From contig DHMX01000012.1 of the NCBI GenBank assembly GCA_002406015.1, forward strand, positions 2,268-56,455: DNA of 54,188 nucleotides, in the 5' to 3' direction. Numbering within the stretch: the stretch's first letter is position 1; each line of letters opens with the position of its first letter. The stretch is from Lachnospiraceae bacterium UBA4631 (GTDB lineage: Bacteria; Bacillota; Clostridia; Lachnospirales; Lachnospiraceae). Below, in pieces: positions 35,182-43,139 of the stretch. Both the position numbers and the translations under genes were made by a program. The notes beneath the pieces are model-generated. The model worked only from the letters and a program-made list of their open reading frames with translations, ran no database searches and had not been told where the DNA came from.

Positions 35182-36423
35182 ATGGCAGAATTATATGAGA
35201 ATCAGGAAGAACAGGAACGTGTGATTCTGGTGGCAGTTGCTTTGGGGGAAGAAGCATTCGCAAGAGACAGCCTGCAGGAATTGGCAGAATTGGTAAAGAC
35301 AGCAGGAGCGGTTTCAGTCGGAGAATTTATACAGAAGCGACAAACCATGGATATAGCAACCTATATCGGAAGCGGTAAGGTGGCAGAGCTGAGAGAAATG
35401 ATTTTAGACACGAATGCAACCGGAATCGTGTGTGATGATGAATTGACCCCCTCACAGATGAATAATTTGGAACGGGAGCTGCAGGTAAAAATCATGGACA
35501 GAACCATGGTAATATTAGATATATTTGCAGCAAGGGCATCTACAAGCGAGGGAAAGATTCAGGTAGAGCTGGCACAGCTCCGGTATCGTTCTACACATTT
35601 GATAGGACTGGGAAGTATTTTGTCCAGACAGGGCGGTGGTATCGGAACCAGAGGACCCGGAGAAAAGCAGTTGGAGATTGACCGGCGTGTGATTCGGGAA
35701 CGCATTTCCAAGCTGAAGGCAGAATTAGAGCAGGTAAAGGTAAACCGGGGAACCCAGCGAAAGAAACGGATGGGAAACGGAATCCCGGTGGTATGTATTG
35801 TCGGATATACAAACGCAGGAAAATCAACGCTGTTAAATACCCTGACAAGCTCGCAGGTGTTATCGGAGGATAAGCTCTTTGCAACCTTGGACCCGACAAC
35901 AAGGAATCTGGAATTACCGGATGGGCAGCAGATATTGCTGACAGATACGGTTGGATTTATCCGGAAGCTGCCACATCATTTAATACAGGCGTTTCGGTCA
36001 ACCCTAGAGGAAGCAAAGTATGCCGATTATATCCTGCATGTGGTAGATGCATCCAATCCCCAAATGGAGTTACAAATGCATACCGTATATGAAACGCTGC
36101 GGGAATTAGAAGTACCGGGAAAACCGGTGGTAACAGCATTTAATAAAACAGATAAAGAACAAGTGCCGGAGATACTAAAGGATTTCAAAGCCGATGCGGT
36201 TTATCGCATTTCGGCAAGAACCGGTCAGGGCTTAGAGGAATTATTAAACGGAATTGGGAAAATGATTCAGGAGAGCCGGGTATATCTGGAGCATTTATAT
36301 CCGTATGAAGAAGCGGCAAAAATAGCACAAGTTCGAAAATACGGACAGGTAATTGAGGAAAAGTATCAGGAAGATGGAATCTACATTCGTGCATATGTAG
36401 ATAGAAGAGGTAATTATGTATAA
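35182..36423 (+). CDS. hflX: HflX, ribosome-associated GTPase
   Basis: 413 residues. The N-terminal HflX domain (DIATYIGSGKVAEL, then DDELTPSQMNNLE) is followed by the Gly-rich GTRGPGEKQLEIDRR linker, then the G domain: P-loop GYTNAGKST (about 211-219), DTVGFIRKLPH as G3, and NKTD as G4. HflX splits or rescues stalled ribosomes under stress. The 3' end overlaps tgt by 8 bases. Confidence 0.97.
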   Translation: MAELYENQEEQERVILVAVALGEEAFARDSLQELAELVKTAGAVSVGEFIQKRQTMDIATYIGSGKVAELREMILDTNATGIVCDDELTPSQMNNLERELQVKIMDRTMVILDIFAARASTSEGKIQVELAQLRYRSTHLIGLGSILSRQGGGIGTRGPGEKQLEIDRRVIRERISKLKAELEQVKVNRGTQRKKRMGNGIPVVCIVGYTNAGKSTLLNTLTSSQVLSEDKLFATLDPTTRNLELPDGQQILLTDTVGFIRKLPHHLIQAFRSTLEEAKYADYILHVVDASNPQMELQMHTVYETLRELEVPGKPVVTAFNKTDKEQVPEILKDFKADAVYRISARTGQGLEELLNGIGKMIQESRVYLEHLYPYEEAAKIAQVRKYGQVIEEKYQEDGIYIRAYVDRRGNYV

Positions 36424-37546
36424 GATTATTGCAAAAGACGGAAAAGCAAAGCGTGCAACCTTTCAGACTGTTCATGGAACCGTACAGACCCCGGTATTCA
36501 TGAACGTTGGAACGGCAGCAGCCATTAAAGGAGCAGTAGCAACAGAGGATTTACAGCAGATAGGAACACAGATAGAATTGTCCAACACTTATCATTTGCA
36601 TGTAAGACCCGGTGACGAGGTGATTCGGAAGCTGGGCGGACTTCACAAATTTATGGTATGGGATAAGCCGATTCTGACCGATTCCGGTGGTTTTCAGGTG
36701 TTCTCACTGGCAGGGCTTCGGAAAATTAAAGAGGAAGGTGTTTATTTTCATTCCCATGTAGACGGACGCAAGATATTTATGGGACCGGAAGAAAGTATGC
36801 AGATTCAGTCGAATCTGGCATCTACAATTGCCATGGCATTTGATGAATGTCCGTCCAGCGTAGCGGAACGAAGCTATGTGGAGCAGTCTGTAGCAAGGAC
36901 AACCCGTTGGCTGCAACGCTGTAAGGATGAAATGGCAAGATTGAACCAGCAGCCGGATACCATTAACCCACAGCAGTTGTTGTTTGGAATTAATCAGGGA
37001 GCTGTATTTGATGATATTCGGATTGCACATGCAGATGTAATTGCCGAAATGGATTTAGACGGATATGCGGTTGGCGGTCTGGCAGTTGGTGAGAGCCATG
37101 AAGAAATGTATCACATATTGGATGTGACAGTGCCGCATTTACCGGAGAATAAGCCGACCTATCTGATGGGGGTAGGCACGCCGGCAAACATTCTGGAGGC
37201 TGTTGACCGGGGTGTTGATTTCTTTGACTGTGTATACCCGACCCGGAATGGAAGACATGGGCATCTGTATACGAATCATGGAAAGATTAATCTGCTGAAT
37301 GCAAAGTTTGAGCTGGATGCAAGACCGATAGAAGAAGGTTGCCAGTGTCCCGCATGCCGAACCTATAGTCGTGCCTATATCCGGCACTTGTTGAAGGCAA
37401 AAGAAATGCTCGGCTATCGACTTTGTGTCTTGCATAATTTGTATTTTTATAATAAGATGATGGAAGAGATTCGGGAAGCCATAGAAAAAGGCTGTTATCA
37501 GGAATATAAACAGGCGAAACTTGCCGGATTTGAAAATCAAGAATAA
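36416..37546 (+). CDS. tgt: tRNA-guanine transglycosylase
   Basis: 376 residues. The general base Asp89 sits in DSGGFQVFS, and the nucleophile Asp271 in DCVYPTRNGRHG. The C-terminal zinc site is visible as CQCPACRTYSRAYIRHL. It exchanges G34 for preQ1 in GUN anticodons on the way to queuosine. It is followed 14 bp later by yajC, a gene order common in bacteria. Confidence 0.98.
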   Translation: MYKIIAKDGKAKRATFQTVHGTVQTPVFMNVGTAAAIKGAVATEDLQQIGTQIELSNTYHLHVRPGDEVIRKLGGLHKFMVWDKPILTDSGGFQVFSLAGLRKIKEEGVYFHSHVDGRKIFMGPEESMQIQSNLASTIAMAFDECPSSVAERSYVEQSVARTTRWLQRCKDEMARLNQQPDTINPQQLLFGINQGAVFDDIRIAHADVIAEMDLDGYAVGGLAVGESHEEMYHILDVTVPHLPENKPTYLMGVGTPANILEAVDRGVDFFDCVYPTRNGRHGHLYTNHGKINLLNAKFELDARPIEEGCQCPACRTYSRAYIRHLLKAKEMLGYRLCVLHNLYFYNKMMEEIREAIEKGCYQEYKQAKLAGFENQE

Positions 37547-37560
37547 ATGGAGGACAAAAA

Positions 37561-37959
37561 ATGTTATACACATTATTAGAAGCAACCACTACAACCGGAA
37601 CCGGTTCCGGACTTGGAATCTGGGGGACCATAATTTGGCTGGTCGTAATATTTGCTATTTTCTGGTTTATGTTAATTCGTCCGCAGAAGAAGCAGCAGAA
37701 GGAACAGGAAGAAATGATGACCCAGTTAAAGCCGGGTGTAAGCATCATGACCACAGGCGGATTCTATGGTGTTGTACTGGATGTTGTAGATGATACGGTA
37801 ATTGTAGAATTTGGTAACAATAAGAACTGTAGAATCCCTATGAATAAGGCAGCTATAGCTCAGATTGATAAGCCACAGGAAGCAACTGCTGAAGAGGAAG
37901 AAGACGAAGATAATAAGAAAAACAAGAAGTTATCCTTAGGTAAGAAGAAGGAAGACTAA
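37561..37959 (+). CDS. yajC: YajC, Sec translocase accessory subunit
   Basis: 132 residues. One TM at about 21-41, immediately followed by the family hallmark MLIRPQKKQQKEQEEM, then a small beta domain (GVSIMTTGGFYGVVLDVVDDTVIVEFG). The tail is unusually long and alternates acidic (EEEEDEDN) and lysine-rich stretches. It associates with SecDF; no secDF is present in the window. Confidence 0.95.
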   Translation: MLYTLLEATTTTGTGSGLGIWGTIIWLVVIFAIFWFMLIRPQKKQQKEQEEMMTQLKPGVSIMTTGGFYGVVLDVVDDTVIVEFGNNKNCRIPMNKAAIAQIDKPQEATAEEEEDEDNKKNKKLSLGKKKED

Positions 37960-38032
37960 TAAAATAACAGACAGAACCCAGTAGCCGGACAGAAAATAAC
38001 GGACAGAAAATAAAACTGGAAACGAAAAAGGA

Positions 38033-38079
38033 GACTGTTGCTTCCGAAAATGTATTCGTGAAGTGGCAGTCTTCTTTTA
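38033..38079 (+). terminator. Terminator after yajC
   Basis: GACTGTTGCTTC (38033-38044) pairs with GAAGTGGCAGTC (38060-38071) with three G-U pairs, followed by TTCTTTTA. The right arm and tail are imperfectly repeated at 38089-38114. Confidence 0.75.
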
Positions 38080-38122
38080 ATAAATGCAATTCGTGGAGTG
38101 ACGGTCATCTTTTTCATATTTT

Positions 38123-38962
38123 TTATCGCAGTTGTTTTATCGCATCCAGAATGCTTTCGGTAATGCGTAAGCCCCCACGTCCGGTTCCAAGCTCAATATC
38201 CGGCTTATTTGCACCATGGAAATCAGAACCGCCGGAAACGGCCAGATGATACTTAAGAGCCAAGGAACGAAGCTTGTCACTTTGTGAAATGTTATTGGAG
38301 GAATGATAGGCTTCAATGCCCTTTAAGCCCAACGGAATCAAATATTGAATAAGCTCCTCTACCTGACGATACCCTAATTTATATAGCATAGGATGAGCCA
38401 GAATGGGGCTGCCTCCCGCCTTGGTAATCAGAGGCAGAGACAGCTCCGGTGTGATTTGCGGCTTTGGAAGATAATAAGGACAGCCAACACCCACATAGCG
38501 GTCAAATGCAGCATTTTTATCCTTGCAGTAGCCCTTCTCTACCAGAACCCGGGCAAAATGAGCCCGCGTAATCACGCTTTTCGGATTTCCTGCCTGAAGC
38601 TCCTCCAAGGTAATAGAAATGTTATCTCGTTGAAACAGAGCAATCATATCCAGATTCCGTTGCATCCGTTCCTGCTCCAATTCTTCCAGCTTTGCTTGAA
38701 AGTCCGCATCCTTGTAGTCTACGAAAAGCCCAAGAACATGAATTTCAACATTCTGGTAATAACAGGAAAGCTCTGTAGCGGGAACGACCTCCAGTGTTGT
38801 ACCTTCTGCGGCGGATACGGCTTCCGGTACACCCTTGACCGTATCATGGTCGGATAGAGCGATAGCAGCCAGATTCTTTTGGAGTGCCAGATGCACGACC
38901 TCGCTGGGAGTCAGCGTACCGTCCGATGCATTGGAATGAACGTGTAAATCAACGTAACGCAT
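38123..38962 (-). CDS. PHP-domain phosphoesterase
   Basis: 279 residues from ATG 38962, preceded by GAGGTGA; a GTG nine bases earlier lies inside that ribosome site. Metal-binding motifs are DLHVHSNASDG, ALSDHDT, Glu in ATELSCYY, ILAHP and GGSDFHG: a full PHP set. It resembles the TrpH/YciV group, which dephosphorylates short oligonucleotides or 3',5'-nucleotides (RNase AM type). It is convergent with yajC. Confidence 0.93.
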   Translation of the reverse strand: MRYVDLHVHSNASDGTLTPSEVVHLALQKNLAAIALSDHDTVKGVPEAVSAAEGTTLEVVPATELSCYYQNVEIHVLGLFVDYKDADFQAKLEELEQERMQRNLDMIALFQRDNISITLEELQAGNPKSVITRAHFARVLVEKGYCKDKNAAFDRYVGVGCPYYLPKPQITPELSLPLITKAGGSPILAHPMLYKLGYRQVEELIQYLIPLGLKGIEAYHSSNNISQSDKLRSLALKYHLAVSGGSDFHGANKPDIELGTGRGGLRITESILDAIKQLR

Positions 38963-39214
38963 AGCAGTCACCTCATAATGATTCGTTGTTAATAATTTAT
39001 TTTAATATTCTAGCTCTAAATGCAGATACATACAAGCGTATCATAATAAATGTCAGAATGAAAGACATTACAATAAAATTAAAAAAACCCTAGACTATTT
39101 TGTCAATTTATGAGAAAATATACCCAAATGGGATTTGAGTTAATAATTCCTATTTCGGGCTATTTCCAGAATATGAGCCTGATTAATACTTTTACAATTG
39201 AAAGGAGTTTCAAC

Positions 39215-39922
39215 ATGATTTATTCACAAGAAGTAGAGAACATGTGTCCAGTTGCTCAGGGTGTTCATCATGGATGTGCACCGATTCCAGAAGAAGCAAA
39301 ATGGGTTCAGGCAAAGGAAGTTAAGGATATTTCCGGTTTAACACATGGTGTAGGCTGGTGTGCACCTCAGCAGGGAGCTTGTAAGCTGACACTGAATGTT
39401 AAGGAAGGTATTATTCAGGAAGCTTTGGTTGAGACAGTTGGATGCTCTGGTATGACACATTCTGCAGCTATGTCAGCAGAGATTCTTCCGGGCTTAACAG
39501 TTATGGAAGCTTTGAATACTGACTTGGTATGTGATGCAATTAACACAGCTATGAGAGAGTTATTCTTACAGATTGTATATGGTCGTTCTCAGAGTGCATT
39601 CTCAGAGGAAGGTCTTCCAATCGGAGCTGGTCTGGAGGATTTAGGAAAGGGTCTTCGTTCACAGGTTGGTACTATGTACGGTACTTTGAAGAAGGGTCCT
39701 CGTTATCTGGAGATGGCAGAAGGTTATGTAACCGGTATTGCTCTGGATGCAGATGATTTAATCATTGGCTATAAATTCGTAAACCTTGGTAAGATGACAG
39801 ACTTTATTAAGAAGGGTGATGACCCGAATACTGCATATGAGAAGTCTTGCGGACAGTACGGACGTGTAGAAGATGCGGTTAAGATTATTGACCCTAGAAC
39901 AGATGAAGAACTGGCTAAATAA
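39215..39922 (+). CDS. IscU/NifU-like scaffold protein paired with GGGtGRT
   Basis: 235 residues from ATG 39215 (AAAGGAG, 7-base spacer); the frame upstream to 39110 is not conserved-looking. It resembles an IscU/NifU N-domain, with candidate ligands Cys in VGWCAPQQGAC, Cys in ETVGCSGMTHSAAMSAE and a C-terminal Cys in YEKSCGQYG. It lacks the usual LPPVK chaperone motif. It is followed 18 bp later by the GGGtGRT gene, its constant partner in many anaerobes. Codon use is biased to GGT/GCT/CGT, unlike neighbouring genes, pointing to high expression. The role in Fe-S assembly is inferred from fold only. Confidence 0.88.
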   Translation: MIYSQEVENMCPVAQGVHHGCAPIPEEAKWVQAKEVKDISGLTHGVGWCAPQQGACKLTLNVKEGIIQEALVETVGCSGMTHSAAMSAEILPGLTVMEALNTDLVCDAINTAMRELFLQIVYGRSQSAFSEEGLPIGAGLEDLGKGLRSQVGTMYGTLKKGPRYLEMAEGYVTGIALDADDLIIGYKFVNLGKMTDFIKKGDDPNTAYEKSCGQYGRVEDAVKIIDPRTDEELAK

Positions 39923-39940
39923 TAGAAGGAGGTAACGAAA

Positions 39941-40951
39941 ATGGCTTTATTTGAATCATATGAGAGAAGAATTGATAAGATTAATGCAGTATTGAACAGC
40001 TATGGTATCTCATCTATCGAAGAGGCAGAGAAGATTACCAAGGACGCTGGTTTAGATGTATATGAGCAGGTTAAGAAGATTCAGCCAATCTGCTTTGAAA
40101 ATGCTTGCTGGGCTTATACAGTAGGTGCTGCAATTGCAATCAAGAAGAATTGCAGAAGAGCAGCAGACGCAGCAGCAGCAATCGGTGAAGGTTTACAGTC
40201 CTTCTGTATTCCGGGTTCTGTTGCAGATACCCGTAAGGTAGGTTTAGGACATGGTAACTTAGGTAAGATGCTTCTGGAAGAAGAGACGAAGTGCTTCTGC
40301 TTCTTAGCAGGTCATGAGTCTTTCGCAGCAGCAGAAGGTGCTATCGGTATTGCTGAAAAGGCAAATCGTGTTCGTAAAGAGCCTTTAAGAGTTATCTTAA
40401 ACGGTCTTGGTAAGGATGCAGCACAGATTATTTCTCGTATCAACGGATTTACATTTGTTGAGACAGAATATGACCCATATACAAATGAAGTTAAGGAAGT
40501 ATTCCGTAAGTCATACTCAGAAGGTCTTCGTGCTAAGGTTAACTGCTACGGAGCAAACTCTGTACCGGAAGGTGTTGCTATCATGCATAAGGAAGGCGTT
40601 GACGTATCAATTACCGGTAACTCAACCAATCCTACCAGATTCCAGCATCCGGTTGCAGGTACTTACAAGAAGGAATGCTTAGAGCAGGGTAAGAAATACT
40701 TCTCAGTAGCTTCCGGTGGTGGTACAGGCCGTACACTTCATCCGGATAACATGGCAGCAGGTCCTGCTTCTTACGGTATGACAGATACATTAGGACGTAT
40801 GCATTCAGATGCACAGTTCGCTGGTTCTTCATCTGTACCGGCTCACGTAGAAATGATGGGCTTAATCGGTATGGGTAACAACCCAATGGTTGGTGCTACT
40901 GTAGCAGTAGCCGTTTCCGTAGAGGAAGCAGCAAAGGCTGGTAAATTCTAA
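39941..40951 (+). CDS. GGGtGRT-family protein
   Basis: 336 residues with AAGGAGG upstream. The defining motif is in SVASGGGTGRTLHPDNMA (about 247-264). Other distinctive pieces are GIAEKANRVRKEPLRVILNGLGKDAAQIISRINGF, a Rossmann-like stretch, and TGNSTNPTRFQHPVAGTYKK. The family (PF14057) has no established activity; structure-based ideas include nucleotide binding. It is invariably next to an IscU-like gene, as here. The same GGT/GCT-rich codon use as its partner. A strong terminator follows. Confidence 0.95.
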   Translation: MALFESYERRIDKINAVLNSYGISSIEEAEKITKDAGLDVYEQVKKIQPICFENACWAYTVGAAIAIKKNCRRAADAAAAIGEGLQSFCIPGSVADTRKVGLGHGNLGKMLLEEETKCFCFLAGHESFAAAEGAIGIAEKANRVRKEPLRVILNGLGKDAAQIISRINGFTFVETEYDPYTNEVKEVFRKSYSEGLRAKVNCYGANSVPEGVAIMHKEGVDVSITGNSTNPTRFQHPVAGTYKKECLEQGKKYFSVASGGGTGRTLHPDNMAAGPASYGMTDTLGRMHSDAQFAGSSSVPAHVEMMGLIGMGNNPMVGATVAVAVSVEEAAKAGKF

Positions 40952-40971
40952 ATAGAGAGCAATGCAAAAAA

Positions 40972-41022
40972 ATGACAGCGTGGCGTGCAAGTTTGCTTGC
41001 ATACAGCCATGCTGTTATTTTT
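40972..41022 (+). terminator. Intrinsic terminator after GGGtGRT
   Basis: ATGACAGC-GTGGC...GCAAG pairs with CTTGC...GCCATGCTGTTAT and runs into ATTTTTTA. The stem is about 15 bp with an internal bulge. Confidence 0.85.
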
Positions 41023-41369
41023 TATAGTGCGAACGCACGTGACTGAGTTGAAGCGAAGTGGAAACGAAGTCGCATTGTGAGTAAAGTGAAATGTTTTTCG
41101 GGCTATTCAGACTAGGTAATTCGGTCTGGATAGCCCTATTTTTATGTCCATAAGACACGTAAAAGTCGCAAGCAAGTCACATGCAACAAGTCACACAAGT
41201 CACAAACCCTGTAGACTGTGTGAGTTGGGGGTTAGTTCCTGTGTTGTTATGTTCAGTATAAGGTGATTACTCAGTTGATGAATTCTTAATATCGCAAAAT
41301 TTATTTGCAGTGTCTGAAATGAATAAATGTCTGAGTTGTTTTGGTGAGACATATGTAACAAATGATTAA
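41023..41369. other. Non-coding region with a second strong hairpin
   Basis: No gene was found. It starts with the dyad GTGCG-AA-CGCAC (41028-41039), then a purine-rich stretch with GAAGCGAAGTGG and GAAACGAAGTC. At 41100-41145, GGGCTAT.CAGAC pairs with GTCTG.ATAGCCC followed by TATTTTTA. After that come three close copies of CAAGTCACA (41170-41210). A small RNA between the two terminators is conceivable. Confidence 0.4.
41100..41145 (+). terminator. Second intrinsic terminator in the 41-kb intergenic region
   Basis: GGGCTAT (41100-41106) and ATAGCCC (41130-41136), with an inner CAGAC/GTCTG, then TATTTTTA. It is too far from GGGtGRT to be needed for it, which suggests an independent short transcript or back-up termination. 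Confidence 0.8.
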
Positions 41370-41915
41370 TTATTTAGTGAAGCTCATATCCTCTCCACTA
41401 TTTTCTTTTGTATCATCCCAAGTGATAGCATTATTTACTAATGAAAATGTAGCACTGCCATCGGTGTATTCTACGGAACTTTCGGGCTCGGAATTTTCAT
41501 CCTTATATTGGACGTATGTTTTTTTACCGGTTTCTGTACAAACCATGTTACCATTATCCGGATTATATACTAAAGAGTATTCCCAGATGGAGTATGCAGA
41601 GGCACTATCTGCCCAATTAATAGTAGCGGTATAACCAGAATTACTTGATTTATCAATTACAAGAGTGGCACGACCACATCCCCAAGTTCCCATATATGCA
41701 TCAGCTTCAGAATTGTTCGTAGCTGTTATTGCCTCCGTTGTTTTGTCTGAATTATCTTCAGTAATGTTAGTTGAATTTGATAAGGCTTCCGAAGAAATCT
41801 CGGTATTATTTTGATTTTCGGTTGTATCATTTGTAGTTCTATCTGTTGAGCCACAGCCTACAGCTAATATGGCAAGGGATGCAATTGTTATTAGTGTTAT
41901 TAATCTTTTTCTCAT
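41370..41915 (-). CDS. Lipoprotein of unknown function
   Basis: 181 residues. The signal peptide has a lipobox (LAVGC, Cys21), then a Thr/Asn/Glu/Ser-rich spacer to about 75 and a C-terminal beta-rich domain (YMGTWGCGRATLVIDKSSNSGYTATINWADSASAYSIWEYSL) resembling small lipocalin- or META-like folds in pattern only. AGAGG precedes the ATG. Family not recognised. It is the last ordinary-composition gene before the accessory region. Confidence 0.8.
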   Translation of the reverse strand: MRKRLITLITIASLAILAVGCGSTDRTTNDTTENQNNTEISSEALSNSTNITEDNSDKTTEAITATNNSEADAYMGTWGCGRATLVIDKSSNSGYTATINWADSASAYSIWEYSLVYNPDNGNMVCTETGKKTYVQYKDENSEPESSVEYTDGSATFSLVNNAITWDDTKENSGEDMSFTK

Positions 41916-42026
41916 TTAGATTGCCTCTTTCATATTGGTTAGGTTGCTGACATTTAATATGCCACCTGTATTATACAGAGGGGATATATTAATTGCAAGG
42001 TAATTATAACCATTATTTTTTTCATG

Positions 42027-42059
42027 TAGACATAATGTGTCACTTCCTCAGTCTATAAT
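42027..42059 (+). promoter_or_regulatory. Shared-architecture promoter, copy 1
   Basis: TAGACA (42027-42032), N5, TGTCACT (42038-42044), N9, TATAAT (42054-42059). The identical spacing occurs at 43084-43116 and 52612-52644. The TAGACA/TGTCAYT pair forms an imperfect dyad upstream of the -10 with a 21-bp -35/-10 distance. Confidence 0.75.
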
Positions 42060-42091
42060 CAAGAGTAATAAAAAATGAGGAGGGCAATCAT

Positions 42092-42592
42092 ATGTTTATT
42101 ATTGCAGCAATTATAGGAACCATAATCGGAACCATTATTTTCGGAATTATAATGGGGACATTCGTGTTTGTTATACGAGCTGAAAATGCATTGAATTTCT
42201 TTGTCGGGAAATGGCTTACATGTTGTGTTGTAGCAACAGTACTTATTTATGGTACTCTTTCGGATATTGAAAGTACGTTGGCAACGATTTGGCCGACGAT
42301 TCAGGGAATCATAGTTACAATAGAAGCAATTGCGGCAATTGTGGTGCTTATCGGTTTGATTCTGTGGGTACTTAGTAAATTGACGAATAAGAAAGAAAAT
42401 GCAGAAGCAGCTAAAAAAGCAGAAATGGAAGCAGCAACAGAGGAGAAATCTGTAGAAATTGAGGAGGTAGCAGAGGATAAGGAGACTGTACATCCGGAGA
42501 CGGGATTACCTCAACAGGTATCTACAACAGAAACCGGAATAACAGAAAAGCTGACCTCGGATATTGTCTCCCAAAAAGTTGATACTATGTAA
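42092..42592 (+). CDS. Small membrane protein of unknown function
   Basis: 166 residues; GAGGAGGG precedes the ATG. Three hydrophobic segments (about 2-27, 40-57 and 70-94), the first rich in Ile/Gly, then a charged Ala/Glu/Lys helix (about 97-130) and a Thr/Ser-rich tail. No family recognised. Its promoter has the same 33-bp architecture as those of the WYL regulator and of the membrane protein at 52733, so it may belong to the same regulon. Confidence 0.75.
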   Translation: MFIIAAIIGTIIGTIIFGIIMGTFVFVIRAENALNFFVGKWLTCCVVATVLIYGTLSDIESTLATIWPTIQGIIVTIEAIAAIVVLIGLILWVLSKLTNKKENAEAAKKAEMEAATEEKSVEIEEVAEDKETVHPETGLPQQVSTTETGITEKLTSDIVSQKVDTM

Positions 42593-42637
42593 ATCAAATA
42601 TATCTGAAAATATGAAGGCAGTGGTTATGCTGCCTTT

Positions 42638-42832
42638 TCATTTTATAAATTGCACAATATCGTTAGGGCTACAGTCTAGAATTACGCAGAGTTTCTCAAG
42701 GGTATTTAGAGTAATATTTTTGTTCTTCTTCAGTGTGTCCAAGGTTTTATTATCAATACCTGATTTTATTAACTTATACTGAGAAACATTTTTTTGCTTC
42801 ATGGTTTCCCATAATGGCTGATAGCTAATTAT
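42638..42832 (-). CDS. Small Xre/Cro-like HTH protein with non-ATG start
   Basis: 64 codons reading IISYQPLWETMKQKNVSQYK, then LIKSGIDNKTLDTLKKNKNI, then TLNTLEKLCVILDCSPNDIVQFIK. This is the compact HTH family whose members normally begin with Met then I-S-Y-x-P-L. A strong GGAGGAGGG lies just upstream, but the codons at the expected start are ATA and ATT (42832-42827), and no ATG, GTG or TTG is in frame between it and the first helix. The first ATG is at 42802 and would remove helix 1. Either it starts at ATA/ATT or the start has mutated. It is divergent from the WYL gene. Confidence 0.75.
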   Translation of the reverse strand: MISYQPLWETMKQKNVSQYKLIKSGIDNKTLDTLKKNKNITLNTLEKLCVILDCSPNDIVQFIK

Positions 42833-42894
42833 GGTTATCCCTCCTCCACATGAATAATCTAATAAAATTATATAATTATTGTGATAAAATCCAT

Positions 42895-42914
42895 ATTGTG
42901 AATATTGTCACAAT
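42895..42914. promoter_or_regulatory. Palindromic operator, imperfect copy
   Basis: ATTGTGAATATTGTCACAAT, arms ATTGTGA/TCACAAT. It lies about 60 bp upstream of the small HTH gene, with a third ATTGTGA half-site at 42878-42884. A near-identical perfect palindrome is 92 bp away. Confidence 0.7.
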
Positions 42915-42930
42915 GACACATTCTGTCACT
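42912..42930. promoter_or_regulatory. Additional TGTCA-type dyad
   Basis: AATGACA (42912-42918), N5, TGTCACT (42924-42930). Same 5-base gap and half-site as in the three shared-architecture promoters, but with no -10 at the matching distance on either strand. Confidence 0.5.
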
Positions 42931-42986
42931 GTATAGCGAGGAAAATCGGAGAATGAATATACCCATCTAAATAACTCGAAAATGGT

Positions 42987-43006
42987 ATTGTGAATATATT
43001 CACAAT
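42987..43006. promoter_or_regulatory. Perfect 20-bp palindromic operator
   Basis: ATTGTGAATATATTCACAAT is its own reverse complement, between the HTH gene and the WYL gene. The likely ligand is the small HTH protein or another local regulator. Confidence 0.75.
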
Positions 43007-43083
43007 GTGCTAAAATTTGTTCTAAGGGTTTTAAGAGGATGGGGAATAATGAATAAAAGAAAAAAGAGAGAAATTTGTTCAGA

Positions 43084-43116
43084 TAGACATCTCCTGTCAT
43101 TCTAAAACGATACAAT
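43084..43116 (+). promoter_or_regulatory. Shared-architecture promoter, copy 2 (WYL gene)
   Basis: TAGACA (43084-43089), N5, TGTCATT (43095-43101), N9, TACAAT (43111-43116). Beyond it, AATGACA (43114-43120) forms a second dyad with TGTCATT. It suggests that the WYL protein controls its own gene. Confidence 0.75.
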
Positions 43117-43139
43117 GACAATAAAGTCAGGAGGTGGCT

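Noticed and set aside
38963..39214. Riboswitch or T-box leader before the IscU-like gene
   Set aside because: No T-box, specifier, or known riboswitch core could be recognised; only A/T-rich sequence with weak hairpins.
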